Assembly: GCF_001570565.1 (NCBI RefSeq)
Contig: NZ_BBXE01000023.1
Location: 62,001-126,000, forward strand
Length of the DNA: 64,000 bases
Direction: 5' to 3'
Origin: Herbidospora yilanensis
GTDB taxonomy: Bacteria > Actinomycetota > Actinomycetes > Streptosporangiales > Streptosporangiaceae
Below are positions 1 to 9,136 of the stretch, one piece after another; the stretch's first letter is position 1, and every line of letters begins with the position of its first letter. Under the pieces are notes generated by a model. The model did not search any database. It saw only the letters and a program-made list of their open reading frames with translations, and had not been told where the DNA came from. Made by a program: the position numbers and the translations under genes.

Positions 1-2
1 AA

Positions 3-536
3 TATCTGACCAAGAGCCTGTCCTGGGATGCGGTCCTGAAGGCGGACGATGCGGGTTCGTCGGGTCGGGCGGCGCATGTGGCGCGGTTGGCGGAGGCGCT
101 GCGGTGGGAGCCGTGTAGTCCAGAGTGTGCGAACTGGCTGCGGTACGGGGTTCAACCGCGTAAGGCGAAGTCGGGATTGCGCCCGGGATGGTGCAGGAAG
201 AAGGCGCACAGTCCCGATCGGATGGGCTACGGCGGTCGCCGGGTATTGGTGTCGCGCAAGTGGTCCGGGAAGACCCTGGCAGGTCACAAGGCGGATCGGC
301 GGGCGTGGGCGCTGGCGGCGGCCGGGCTGGACCCGGAAGAAGAGGCGCGGGAGCCGGGCCGTTACGTATGGCGTCGTCTGAGTGCGTCCGACCCTGCGCT
401 GGAGCCGGTGGCCGTGCGGCTGTTGCGGCTGGTGGCTGTCCGTCAGGCGGCTCGGGCGGCGCGGGAAGGTCCACCCGATGGCGGGCCTGATGACGTGGGG
501 AAGGCACCCGGCCCGGACACAGGGCGGGATGCCTGA
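3..536 (+). CDS. Replication initiator protein (RepSA family), C-terminal part
   Basis: Open from the window edge, this frame gives the last 177 residues of a replication initiator; the N-terminus and catalytic part lie outside. It aligns along its length with the C-terminus of the complete Rep at 49941-51875, sharing the start YLTKSL, then CANWLRYG, YGGRRVLVSR and LRLLRLVA. RepSA proteins start rolling-circle-like replication of excised elements. The stop overlaps the next start as TGATG, so the two genes are probably translationally coupled. The two Rep copies are clearly homologous but not identical, so they belong to different elements rather than a recent duplication. Confidence 0.8.
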   Translation, partial: YLTKSLSWDAVLKADDAGSSGRAAHVARLAEALRWEPCSPECANWLRYGVQPRKAKSGLRPGWCRKKAHSPDRMGYGGRRVLVSRKWSGKTLAGHKADRRAWALAAAGLDPEEEAREPGRYVWRRLSASDPALEPVAVRLLRLVAVRQAARAAREGPPDGGPDDVGKAPGPDTGRDA

Positions 537-1162
537 TGGGCGCTGAACGCCCACTACGGAGGGAGCCGGAGCAGGCAAGACCGGCCGCGAAGACGAACTT
601 GGGCTCCTCGGGTGCTCGCTGTGTACCGATGGGTGAGAGAGGTTGCCCGTTCCGGTCTGGTCGTTGCGCGTCGGTGGGTGGAGGCGCGGGGAAGCGGCGC
701 CTGCCCCTGATAGATCGTGCCGAAGGCTTCATTCGCTCTTGGGGCGTCGGCGTGGGTGTCACGTGGTCGGTGGCAAGCGATCACGGCGGCGGGGGTGGGT
801 GGGCGGGTCGCGGCGGCGGCGAACAGAGTCCCATCCCACTAGTTGATCTTGCTGGGGGACGTGCGGTCTCGTCGGCGGGAGCGTGGCCGGCGGCTGGCGT
901 CGGCGAGAAGGGCGCGGATGCCCGAAATGAATTACAGAGATCACTCAATCGACTCCATTATGTAATTCTCGATAAGCGGGCGACGGAACGGCCTGAAATG
1001 CTCCTGGCGGCTCGGTGGATATCCCGCCGGGAAAATGAGGTAAAGGCACTCGGGCGGAATTTCTTCCTTGTCGGCTCCGACTGGACGGTTCCGGCCCCCT
1101 CGTCGAGTGTGGGGGGGTGTGAATGGCCAACGATCACGCTAGTGATGACTTTCTCACCATAG
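536..1162 (+). CDS. Hypothetical element protein, homologous in part to the product at 51872
   Basis: This 208-residue frame starts in a TGATG overlap with rep, as the small gene after the second Rep also overlaps its rep (ATGA). The middle part resembles that product: both have a serine-valine-alanine-serine stretch, then GGWAG, then a VDLA motif and SAG. The N-terminal third and the last 45 residues look unlike protein, and the tail overlaps xis by 40 bases. Either the reading frame is decayed or the true gene is shorter. Function unknown; the position between rep and xis suggests an element-maintenance role. Confidence 0.45.
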   Translation: MGAERPLRREPEQARPAAKTNLGSSGARCVPMGERGCPFRSGRCASVGGGAGKRRLPLIDRAEGFIRSWGVGVGVTWSVASDHGGGGGWAGRGGGEQSPIPLVDLAGGRAVSSAGAWPAAGVGEKGADARNELQRSLNRLHYVILDKRATERPEMLLAARWISRRENEVKALGRNFFLVGSDWTVPAPSSSVGGCEWPTITLVMTFSP

Positions 1163-1317
1163 CCGACTGTCGCCGCATCCTGCGGGTTCCCCGAAGCACT
1201 TTCTATCGGTGGTTGGCTTCCGGAAAGGGTCCGAAGTCCTATCGTCTGCCCAATGGAGAAAGGCGTATAAACCGCAACGACTGGGTAAAATGGCTAGAGG
1301 GACAAAAGCTCGACTAG
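1123..1317 (+). CDS. xis: Excisionase, helix-turn-helix (Xis/MerR-like)
   Basis: This is a 64-residue protein. It has the typical small-excisionase pattern: a helix-turn-helix with LTIADCRRILRVPRSTFYRW, a glycine-lysine-glycine turn, and a wing with LPNGERRI leading into a basic tail ending in WLEG. Such proteins bind arm sites at the att region and direct the tyrosine integrase toward excision. The gene ends 16 bases before the integrase start, so the two are surely co-transcribed. A run of G just upstream of the ATG can serve as ribosome-binding site. Confidence 0.85.
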   Translation: MANDHASDDFLTIADCRRILRVPRSTFYRWLASGKGPKSYRLPNGERRINRNDWVKWLEGQKLD

Positions 1318-1333
1318 GTGGAGGTGGTGGAAA

Positions 1334-2803
1334 ATGGAAACGTCGCTCGACATTCAGTTCTGGAAAATCCGGAAACGTGAGGGAAGGAAAAAGCCGTATG
1401 AGCTGCGCTGGCGAGTCGGCACACAGGAACACTCCCGTTCGTTCCTGACAAAGGTCCTGGCGCAGACCCATCAGGCGAAGCTCATCGCTGCGACAAGCGT
1501 CGTGGGCGAAGCGTGGGATGTGGCCACAGGCGAACCGGTCTCGTGGGGCCGCAAGCAAGCAACCTGGTTCGACCACGCGACGGCGTTGGCGGCTCGCGAA
1601 TGGGAGGGGGCGGCGGCCAACACGCGCAAGCAGTTGGCCATGTCCCTCGTCGCGATCACGCTCGCCATGGTGGAGACCTCGACCAAAGCGCGGCGGACCC
1701 GGCCTACGGAGAGGTCGCTGCGTACTGCCCTACGTGACTGGGCCTTTCGCCCGACTGCCCGTGGTGCGGACCAGCCCGAAGAGATCTCGGTGGCGCTGGA
1801 ATGGCTGAGCGCGAACAGTCGGCCGGTCGCCTGCCTGGCTGAGGATGACCACCTGCGGTCGGTGCTGGCGGCGCTGGGGCGTAAGACCGATGGCGGGGCC
1901 ATCAGCGCCACGTCCATGCGAGTGCGGCGGGGGATCCTGTACAGGGCTCTGGACTACGCGGTGGAACGCAAGTTGATCAACATCAACCCGTTGCCGGGTA
2001 TCCGTAGTCGACGGCGCTCGTTCAACGATGACGCTGTGTCGCCGCTCGTCGTCCCGACCATGGAACAAGGCCGACGGCTGTTACGAGGGGTGAGGAGCCT
2101 GCGCAAAACCGCAGCGGGAGAGCGTGGGCGGCACCTCTACGCCTTCTTCTCGCTGATGTTCTTCGCCGGCCTCAGGCCGGGTGAGGCGACCAACCTCCGC
2201 GTGATCAACTGCCAGCTTCCGAAAACCGGCTGGGGCAAACTCACGCTCACAGGATCGAGCCCCGACGTGGGAACGCTTTGGACCGATGACGGGGCCGTTC
2301 ACGACGTGCGCGGCCTGAAGCATCGGTCAAAGAAGTCCGTCCGCATCGTCCCCATCCCGCCGGAGCTGGTGGAGATCCTCCGGGAGCACCTGGCCGAATT
2401 CAGCCCTGCTCCCGACGGGAGGATCTTCTACGACGGACCCGAGTACGGTCGCATTCCGCAGCAGGCGTACGGCAACATCTGGCGTCGCGCACGTAAGGCG
2501 GCGCTGACCGCAGAGGAGTACGATTCCCGGCTCGCCCAAAGGCCCTATGACCTGCGGCACGCTCACGCGAGCACGCTCCTCATGGCCCGCGTTCCCGTCG
2601 CTGAGATCGCGCGACGGCTCGGGCACTCCATTCGCGTGTTGCTATCCACCTACGCCCACTGGGTAGATCACAGTGAGGACGTGGTGAATGCCCAGATCGA
2701 AGCGGCTCTAACTGCGGAAACTACCACCGGGGGGGCTGTGAACAGGCAAAACGTGACTGACGGGCCAACTACGGGCCAAAGGCCTGATCTACGGGTCGCA
2801 TAG
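1334..2803 (+). CDS. int: Tyrosine site-specific integrase
   Basis: A 489-residue phage-type integrase. The N-terminal AP2-like arm-binding part is followed by a SAM-like core-binding region and the C-terminal catalytic domain. Visible catalytic elements are R281 in AGLRPGEA, R408-H409 in PYDLRHAHAS, the LGHS motif, and the nucleophile Y440 in STYAHW. The usual first His of the HxxR box is Tyr here, which is common in actinomycete AICE integrases. GGAGGT ten bases upstream fixes the ATG start. It catalyses integration and, with Xis, excision of the element. The C-terminal tail after the domain is short and unstructured. Confidence 0.93.
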   Translation: METSLDIQFWKIRKREGRKKPYELRWRVGTQEHSRSFLTKVLAQTHQAKLIAATSVVGEAWDVATGEPVSWGRKQATWFDHATALAAREWEGAAANTRKQLAMSLVAITLAMVETSTKARRTRPTERSLRTALRDWAFRPTARGADQPEEISVALEWLSANSRPVACLAEDDHLRSVLAALGRKTDGGAISATSMRVRRGILYRALDYAVERKLININPLPGIRSRRRSFNDDAVSPLVVPTMEQGRRLLRGVRSLRKTAAGERGRHLYAFFSLMFFAGLRPGEATNLRVINCQLPKTGWGKLTLTGSSPDVGTLWTDDGAVHDVRGLKHRSKKSVRIVPIPPELVEILREHLAEFSPAPDGRIFYDGPEYGRIPQQAYGNIWRRARKAALTAEEYDSRLAQRPYDLRHAHASTLLMARVPVAEIARRLGHSIRVLLSTYAHWVDHSEDVVNAQIEAALTAETTTGGAVNRQNVTDGPTTGQRPDLRVA

Positions 2804-2937
2804 CGACAAAATCGCAGGTCAACCCCCTAGCCAGGGGCGAACGTTGGTTTTCCACAGAACGGCGTTCAAGGACGCGCGCTCAGCGTAACCCCCCGGACTC
2901 TTGGGTCGCCCCGTCTTTCCCGACCCAGGAGTTCCGT
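2804..2937. other. Presumed attachment-site region between integrase and host gene
   Basis: These 134 bases separate the integrase stop from the first presumed host gene. In this element family the att core normally lies right behind int, often inside a tRNA 3' end. I see a short inverted repeat (CCCCTAGCCAGGGG, 2824-2837) but no tRNA cloverleaf on either strand, so the site is assigned by position only. An AGGAG ribosome-binding site for the following gene occupies the last bases. Confidence 0.4.
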
Positions 2938-4227
2938 ATGCTCACAACGCTCCTCACCGCCATCCTCTGCACCCCCCACCCGGGTGCGGAGGCCCGGCCG
3001 TGCCCGTCACCGGCCTCCTTCCGGTACGTCCACCACACGCCGACCGGGCTCTCCGACGACCCCGACGAGCTGGACGAGCTGATCGACCTGGCCGAACTCG
3101 CCGAACGCTGGGGCCACACATGGCCCCCACCGGAGTGGGGCGGCTTCGACCCGTGGGCGGCCGACGGGCCATGGGCCGAGGCATGGGACGACTTCGACGA
3201 CCCCGAAGAGACCATGGGCGGCGTCTTCGGCCCGTCCGACCGGGACCTACGCCCGGGCTTCGGCGCCTGGGCCGGCGCGCTGGCGGGCGGCGTGGCTCCG
3301 GGCTGGGGCGCACGTCCACTCCAGGACGGCTGGCCCGTTCCGGACGGGCGAGCCCGACCGCTCGGGGAGAACGAGCCGGTCGGGGACAGGGGTGCGGGGT
3401 CGCCGCAAGAGGCCGGGACCGCCGCGGGGGGAGGCACGCGCCCGCTTCAGGACGGCGGTGTTATTGCGGAGGGAGGCGCGCGCCCGCGCCAAGACGGCGG
3501 TGCTGTTGTGGACGGGGGTGCGCGTCCGCTTCAAGACGGTGGGGCCGCCCTCGACGGGGGCGCGCGTCCAGGTCAGGACGGTGTCGTCACCCTCGACGGT
3601 GCTTCGCAGGAAGGCGCCGCGTCCGAAGGCGGCTCGCGGCCCGGGAGTGCCGGCGCCGACCGGAAACCGAAGTCCGATGACCGCAGGCCCCGGGGCAGGT
3701 CGGAGGAGCCGCCCGGAGTCGAGGCCGAGCCCCGGAAGAAGCGGAAGGACCGCGAGCCGCGCAAGCCCGAGGACGAGAACACCACGACCCGCGACGCCAC
3801 CCCGGGAGCGGTCGCGTTGCGGGCCGCGACCAAGTGGCTCGGCATCCCCTACGTGTGGGGCGGCGGCAACGCCGAGGGCCCGAGCCGGGGCATCGGCAAG
3901 GGGGCGAACCGGGTCGGCTTCGACTGCTCGGGTCTGACCCTCGCGGCCTGGGCCAAGGCCGGGGTGACCCTCGGGCACTACACCGGCACCCAGATCAAAC
4001 AGGGCAAACCCGTGCAGACCAAGGATCTGCTCCCCGGCGACCTGCTGTTCTTCGGCGCGACGAAGACCGACCCGTCCCACGTCGGTCTCTACGCCGGCGA
4101 CGGCGACATGATCCACGCCCCCCGGACGGGCGACGTCGTCAAACGCGTCGAGGTCCTGGCGGCGCCGGTCTGGATGAAACGTTTCCAGGGCGCGGTGCGC
4201 CCCCAACTGCCGTCTGCGAAGACGTGA
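2938..4227 (+). CDS. NlpC/P60 (C40) family cell-wall hydrolase with a low-complexity middle
   Basis: A 429-residue protein. The N-terminus is a short hydrophobic stretch (TTLLTAIL) that could be a weak signal peptide but lacks positive charge. An acidic region about 40-100 follows, then a Gly/Asp-rich linker with four 14-residue repeats (165-220), a charged Lys/Arg/Glu segment, and the NlpC/P60 domain (about 290-429). The catalytic set is C330 in FDCSG, H381 in SHVGLY and H393 in IHAP. The family cleaves peptidoglycan stem peptides. AGGAG six bases before the ATG supports the start. It is the first gene beyond the integrative element, so its original upstream region may have been displaced. 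Confidence 0.85.
   Translation: MLTTLLTAILCTPHPGAEARPCPSPASFRYVHHTPTGLSDDPDELDELIDLAELAERWGHTWPPPEWGGFDPWAADGPWAEAWDDFDDPEETMGGVFGPSDRDLRPGFGAWAGALAGGVAPGWGARPLQDGWPVPDGRARPLGENEPVGDRGAGSPQEAGTAAGGGTRPLQDGGVIAEGGARPRQDGGAVVDGGARPLQDGGAALDGGARPGQDGVVTLDGASQEGAASEGGSRPGSAGADRKPKSDDRRPRGRSEEPPGVEAEPRKKRKDREPRKPEDENTTTRDATPGAVALRAATKWLGIPYVWGGGNAEGPSRGIGKGANRVGFDCSGLTLAAWAKAGVTLGHYTGTQIKQGKPVQTKDLLPGDLLFFGATKTDPSHVGLYAGDGDMIHAPRTGDVVKRVEVLAAPVWMKRFQGAVRPQLPSAKT
3430..3597 (+). repeat. Four tandem 42-bp coding repeats
   Basis: Four consecutive 42-base units encode 14-residue repeats of the form GGARPLQDGGAVVD with substitutions. They lie in the linker between the acidic N-terminal region and the catalytic domain of the NlpC/P60 protein. 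The even unit length keeps the frame, so copy number can vary without harm. Confidence 0.9.
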
Positions 4228-4230
4228 GGG

Positions 4231-4911
4231 CTAGAGGGCCTGTCTGAGCCACGACTCCACGTCGGCGATGTGGACCGTCGCCCACGAGTGGGCCACCTCG
4301 GGCTGGCGGGCCGCTATCGCGCCGTAGATGGCGTAGTGCTGGTCGAGGGTCTTGCTCGGGGCGTTCGACTGGGTCAGGCCGCGCCAGATGCGGGCCCTCG
4401 TCGTCGGGCCCGACAGGCTCTCGATCAGGGAGCAGAGGACGGCGTTGCCGGAGCCCTCGGCGATGCGCTGGTGGAACTCCAGGTCGTTGGCGACGAGCTG
4501 TTCGACCGTGGGGTTCTCGGGGAGGGAGTCGAGGATCTTGCGGAGTTCCTCGATGCCGGCGTCGGTCATGTTGACGGCGGCCTTGGCGGTGGCGGCGGGT
4601 TCGAGGATGCGGCGGACCTCGAAGAACTGCAGAACGGTGTCGTCGCGGTGGAAGTCGACCACGAACGAGAGGGCGTCGAGGAGGAGGCGGGGTTCGAGGC
4701 TGGTGACGTAGGTGCCGTCGCCCTGGCGCACGTCGAGCACGTTGATCAGCGCGAGCGCGCGCACCGCCTCACGCAGGGAGTTCCGGGAGAGCCCGAGCCG
4801 TTCGGCGAGGTCGGCCTCTTTGGGGAGCCGGGCTCCCGGCGCCAGCTCTCCGTTGAGGATCATGTCCTTGATCCGGTCTATCGCCGTATCGGTTACCGCC
4901 ACGCCTCGCAC
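4231..4911 (-). CDS. GntR-family transcriptional regulator, FadR subfamily (FCD domain)
   Basis: A 226-residue regulator. The N-terminal winged helix (about 8-70) has the GntR signature LPKEADLAERLGLSRNSLREA. It is followed by an all-helical FCD ligand domain (about 80-220) with the conserved HQRIAEGSGN. FCD regulators usually respond to small carboxylates or sugar acids and repress neighbouring operons. The gene lies directly downstream of a metallo-hydrolase gene on the same strand. A perfect palindrome sits nine bases before the start and suggests autoregulation. GTG at 4911 is used as start; GTG at 4902 is possible. It converges with the NlpC/P60 gene with only three bases between stops. 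The ligand is unknown. Confidence 0.85.
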   Translation of the reverse strand: MRGVAVTDTAIDRIKDMILNGELAPGARLPKEADLAERLGLSRNSLREAVRALALINVLDVRQGDGTYVTSLEPRLLLDALSFVVDFHRDDTVLQFFEVRRILEPAATAKAAVNMTDAGIEELRKILDSLPENPTVEQLVANDLEFHQRIAEGSGNAVLCSLIESLSGPTTRARIWRGLTQSNAPSKTLDQHYAIYGAIAARQPEVAHSWATVHIADVESWLRQAL

Positions 4912-4919
4912 CCACCCTC

Positions 4920-4934
4920 AGACATCCGATGTCT
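4920..4934. promoter_or_regulatory. Candidate GntR operator (perfect palindrome)
   Basis: AGACATCCGATGTCT is a perfect 7-1-7 inverted repeat immediately upstream of the gntR start. It overlaps the stop codon of the metallo-hydrolase gene. Position and symmetry fit an autoregulatory FadR-type operator. Confidence 0.65.
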
Positions 4935-5964
4935 AGGAGTGTACGACGAACGTGACCGGATCACCTCCCGTGCGCCTGACCAATCCGCGCACCTCCAGTG
5001 TCCGCAGGTGCGCCGCGGCCTCGCCGGCGGCCATGCCGCGCAGCATCGGGGCCAGGTCCTCCCAGCGCCGGTTCCAGGTCATGAGCGACGCGGCGGTCCA
5101 GATCGTCAGCGGCCGGTCGGCCTCGGCCATCGAGGCCAGCAGCTTGGTCAGCTTCTCCTCGTGGTGCTCGGCGATCTCCCCGGCGCGGGCGGCGACGTCG
5201 GCGAACGTCCACTCGTGGGCGGGAAGGGCCTCCAGCGGGCCGAACGCGGCGATCTTGCCGAGGGAGGCCAGGAACTCACCGAGTGGGTCGATGTCGGTGC
5301 GATCGTAGGGATACATCCCGATATGGGGAGTGATGCCCGGCAGCACGTGGTCACCGGTGAACACCCGATCACCGTCTTCGAGATGGAGACAGATGTGGCC
5401 GGGGGAGTGCCCGGGGGTCCAGACGGTCCGCAGCCGCCGCCCCGGCAGGTCGACGAGCGCGCCGTCGGCCAGGTGCACGTCCGGGATCGCGGGGGGCGTG
5501 GGGGCGTCCATGATCGCGGCGGCGAGCTCCTCGGGCGAGGCGCCCGCCCGGCGCAGCATGTCGGCCTGCATCCGGGGCCGGTCGTCGGCGGCGGCCATGT
5601 CGTGGAACATGCGGACCATCTCGGCGTCGGCCTCGTGCATCGCGATCCACCCGCCGGAGGCCTCCCTGACCTGCCCGGCGAGCCCGGCGTGGTCGGGGTG
5701 GTAGTGCGTGACGACGACGCCGCGCACGTCGGCGAGCGCGATGCCCGCCTGGCCCAGCCCGCTTTCGAGCGCCTGGAACGCCTCGGGGTGGTTCCACCCG
5801 GCGTCGATCAGGACCGGCCCGGTGGGCGACTCGACGGCGTAGACGAGGGTGTAGCCGAGCGGATTGCCCGGTATCGGCACCGGCACACTCCACACCCCGT
5901 CACCGAGATCGGTGACCTTCTGGGCCGAGTAGGCACGCCGCGTCCGCACATCCCGCTCACTCAT
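4933..5964 (-). CDS. MBL-fold metallo-hydrolase with C-terminal winged-helix-like region
   Basis: A 343-residue metallo-beta-lactamase-fold hydrolase. The metal-binding motif HYHPDH (87-92) is followed by GHSPGH, FTGDH and a late AHEW. After the fold, the last 70 residues resemble the winged helix of LACTB2-like hydrolases (LEVRGLVRR). Family members hydrolyse thioesters, lactones or similar bonds; the substrate here is not evident. A KstR2-type palindrome lies just upstream of the start, which hints at a role connected with steroid ring catabolism, for example on CoA thioesters. That is inference from the site alone. The gene precedes gntR in the same direction. Confidence 0.8.
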   Translation of the reverse strand: MSERDVRTRRAYSAQKVTDLGDGVWSVPVPIPGNPLGYTLVYAVESPTGPVLIDAGWNHPEAFQALESGLGQAGIALADVRGVVVTHYHPDHAGLAGQVREASGGWIAMHEADAEMVRMFHDMAAADDRPRMQADMLRRAGASPEELAAAIMDAPTPPAIPDVHLADGALVDLPGRRLRTVWTPGHSPGHICLHLEDGDRVFTGDHVLPGITPHIGMYPYDRTDIDPLGEFLASLGKIAAFGPLEALPAHEWTFADVAARAGEIAEHHEEKLTKLLASMAEADRPLTIWTAASLMTWNRRWEDLAPMLRGMAAGEAAAHLRTLEVRGLVRRTGGDPVTFVVHS

Positions 5965-5973
5965 CCGGCCCCC

Positions 5974-5987
5974 ATCAAGCGCTTGTT
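5974..5987. promoter_or_regulatory. Candidate KstR2-type operator
   Basis: ATCAAGCGCTTGTT fits the published mycobacterial KstR2 pattern AnCAAGnnCTTGnT at every fixed position. It ends ten bases before the start of the metallo-hydrolase gene, a good position for repression. Confidence 0.6.
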
Positions 5988-6267
5988 ACCGCGACCATGG
6001 TCCCAAACCGACATGACCACCACGTCTCGCCCTCCCCTTCCAGGCCATCGCCCCACGTCACAGCGGAAACCCGACGGCAGGCCGCATCGGGCCTCGCCGC
6101 CGCGCGCGGACGCGACCGCCGGATTTCGCAGCGCGCAATCTGCGGCTGTTCGACGCGGGCGAGCACAAGACCCTGGCGACGCGTGCTCCCGGGCGGTGGC
6201 GCTGCGGGGGGAATCCCGAGTGCGGAGCCGTTCACCTTGGTCCCGGACGGTGAATTCCCGGAACAGG
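5988..6267. other. Gene-free stretch between metallo-hydrolase promoter and thiolase stop
   Basis: About 280 bases without a convincing gene. Open frames here lack ribosome-binding sites and protein-like composition. No clear terminator hairpin or repeat was recognised. Confidence 0.5.
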
Positions 6268-8020
<1,753 letters not shown>

Positions 8021-8022
8021 AG

Positions 8023-8036
8023 CAGAACACGTTATC
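8023..8036. promoter_or_regulatory. Candidate KstR operator at the regulator's own start
   Basis: CAGAACACGTTATC contains the AACnnGTT core of the KstR pattern; the outermost T and A are not kept. It begins two bases before the kstR start codon, as expected for autoregulation. Confidence 0.5.
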
Positions 8037-8092
8037 TGACCAGGTCCCGTACCGGATGGTTACTCACCAGTCACGGGGTTGTGGACACTTAC

Positions 8093-8106
8093 TAGAATCC
8101 GTTCTA
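8093..8106. promoter_or_regulatory. Candidate KstR operator before the dehydrogenase pair
   Basis: TAGAATCCGTTCTA is nearly palindromic and matches the KstR pattern with one change in the core. It ends ten bases before the first dehydrogenase start, so binding would block that promoter. Confidence 0.6.
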
Positions 8107-8116
8107 ACTTCGGTTG

Positions 8117-9136
8117 GTGGATTTCGATCTCGACGAGCCGCAACGGGAGTTGCGCACCCTCGCGGCCGGGCTCCTCGACAAGGAGGCCGACCCGGAGGCC
8201 CACGAGAAGACCGGCGAACCCTACGACGCCCGCCTGTGGGCCACGATGGCCCGCGCGGGGCTGACCGGGGCCTGCCTGCCCGAGGAGTCGGGCGGCGCGG
8301 GGCTCGGGCCGATCGAGATGGCGGTGCTGCTGCGGGAGGTCGGGGCGCACGTCGCGCCCGTGCCGCTGCTGCCCGCGCTGGTCACGGGGCTGACCGTCGG
8401 TCGCCACGGTACGCCGGGCCGGCAGGCCCGGCTCGCTCCCGTCGCGGAGGGCGGCGCGCCCTACACCTACGGCGTCGGCGGGCAGGTCACCGTGGCGAAC
8501 GGTCGGCTCACCGGGCGGGTGACCGGCGTCCCCTACGCCGCGCAGGCCGCGGGTGTCCTGGTGGCGGCGCGCGACGACGTGTACGTGGTCGGTCCGGAGG
8601 CGATGGGCGTACAGAAGACCCCGACCGCGACCGGGGAACCGGCCGGCGTGGTCACCCTCGACGACGCCCCGGGAGAGCTGATCGCGGGGGCGGCCCACGA
8701 GCTCCGCCTGCTGGTACGCGCCGCGGTTGCCGCCACCGCCTCCGGAGTGCTGGCCCAGGCGCTCAAGATCACCACCGACCACGTCAGGACCCGCCGCCAG
8801 TTCGGCCGCGCGCTGGCCGAGTTCCAGGCCGTCACCATGCAGATCGCGGACGTCTACGTCGCCGCCAGGGCCCTCGACGTCGCCGTCTGGTCGGGGGTGT
8901 TCCGGCTCGCGGCGGGGCTCGACGCCGACCGCGACCTGGCCGTGGCGGCGCTGCACACCGCCGACTCCGCGCTGCGGGCCCTCTACACCTGCCAGCACCT
9001 GCACGGCGGCCTCGGCCTCGACGTCACCTATCCGCTGCACCGCTACTTCGCCTGGGGCAAGCACGCCGCGCACGTCCTCGGCGGCGCCGAGGCGCAACTC
9101 GACCTGATCGGGGACCTCGAATGTTCGTCGAACTGA
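8117..9136 (+). CDS. fadE28: Acyl-CoA dehydrogenase small subunit, FadE28-like (ChsE-type)
   Basis: 339 residues from GTG 8117, the same length as mycobacterial FadE28; TTG 8114 is an alternative. It starts with DFDLDEPQ. The C-terminus keeps HLHGGLGLDVTYPLHRYFAW and LGGAEAQLDLIG, typical of this subunit. FadE28 and FadE29 form a heterotetramer that dehydrogenates the three-carbon side chain of the steroid-CoA intermediate, in the step before hydration by ChsH1-ChsH2. The gene overlaps the partner gene by 16 bases, so the subunits are made together. No Shine-Dalgarno is obvious, and the operator lies almost on the start, suggesting a short or absent leader. Confidence 0.82.
   Translation: MDFDLDEPQRELRTLAAGLLDKEADPEAHEKTGEPYDARLWATMARAGLTGACLPEESGGAGLGPIEMAVLLREVGAHVAPVPLLPALVTGLTVGRHGTPGRQARLAPVAEGGAPYTYGVGGQVTVANGRLTGRVTGVPYAAQAAGVLVAARDDVYVVGPEAMGVQKTPTATGEPAGVVTLDDAPGELIAGAAHELRLLVRAAVAATASGVLAQALKITTDHVRTRRQFGRALAEFQAVTMQIADVYVAARALDVAVWSGVFRLAAGLDADRDLAVAALHTADSALRALYTCQHLHGGLGLDVTYPLHRYFAWGKHAAHVLGGAEAQLDLIGDLECSSN

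Larger units (their letters stand above)
1..2803 (+). mobile_element. Right part of an actinomycete integrative element (AICE-like), cut by the window start
   Basis: A replication-initiator C-terminus, a small overlapping gene, a helix-turn-helix excisionase and a tyrosine integrase follow one another on the plus strand, ending at the integrase stop codon. Rep-xis-int beside an attachment site is the usual end module of RepSA-type AICEs. The rest of the element, with any transfer genes, lies left of the window. The boundary is presumed to fall between the integrase stop and the NlpC/P60 gene at 2938. No tRNA gene or clear att core was found there, so the exact end is unknown. Confidence 0.75.

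Noticed and set aside
2804-2937. A tRNA gene as integration site of the first element
   Set aside because: A GCAGGTCAACCCC stretch recalls a T-arm, but no acceptor, D or anticodon stem can be drawn on either strand.
2807-2937. A ydaO (c-di-AMP) riboswitch before the NlpC/P60 gene
   Set aside because: The class often precedes such hydrolases, but the conserved blocks are not there and the space is too short.
3430-3597. CRISPR-like direct repeats
   Set aside because: Repeats here, at 36061 and at 38043 are in-frame coding repeats without unique spacers, and no cas gene is present.
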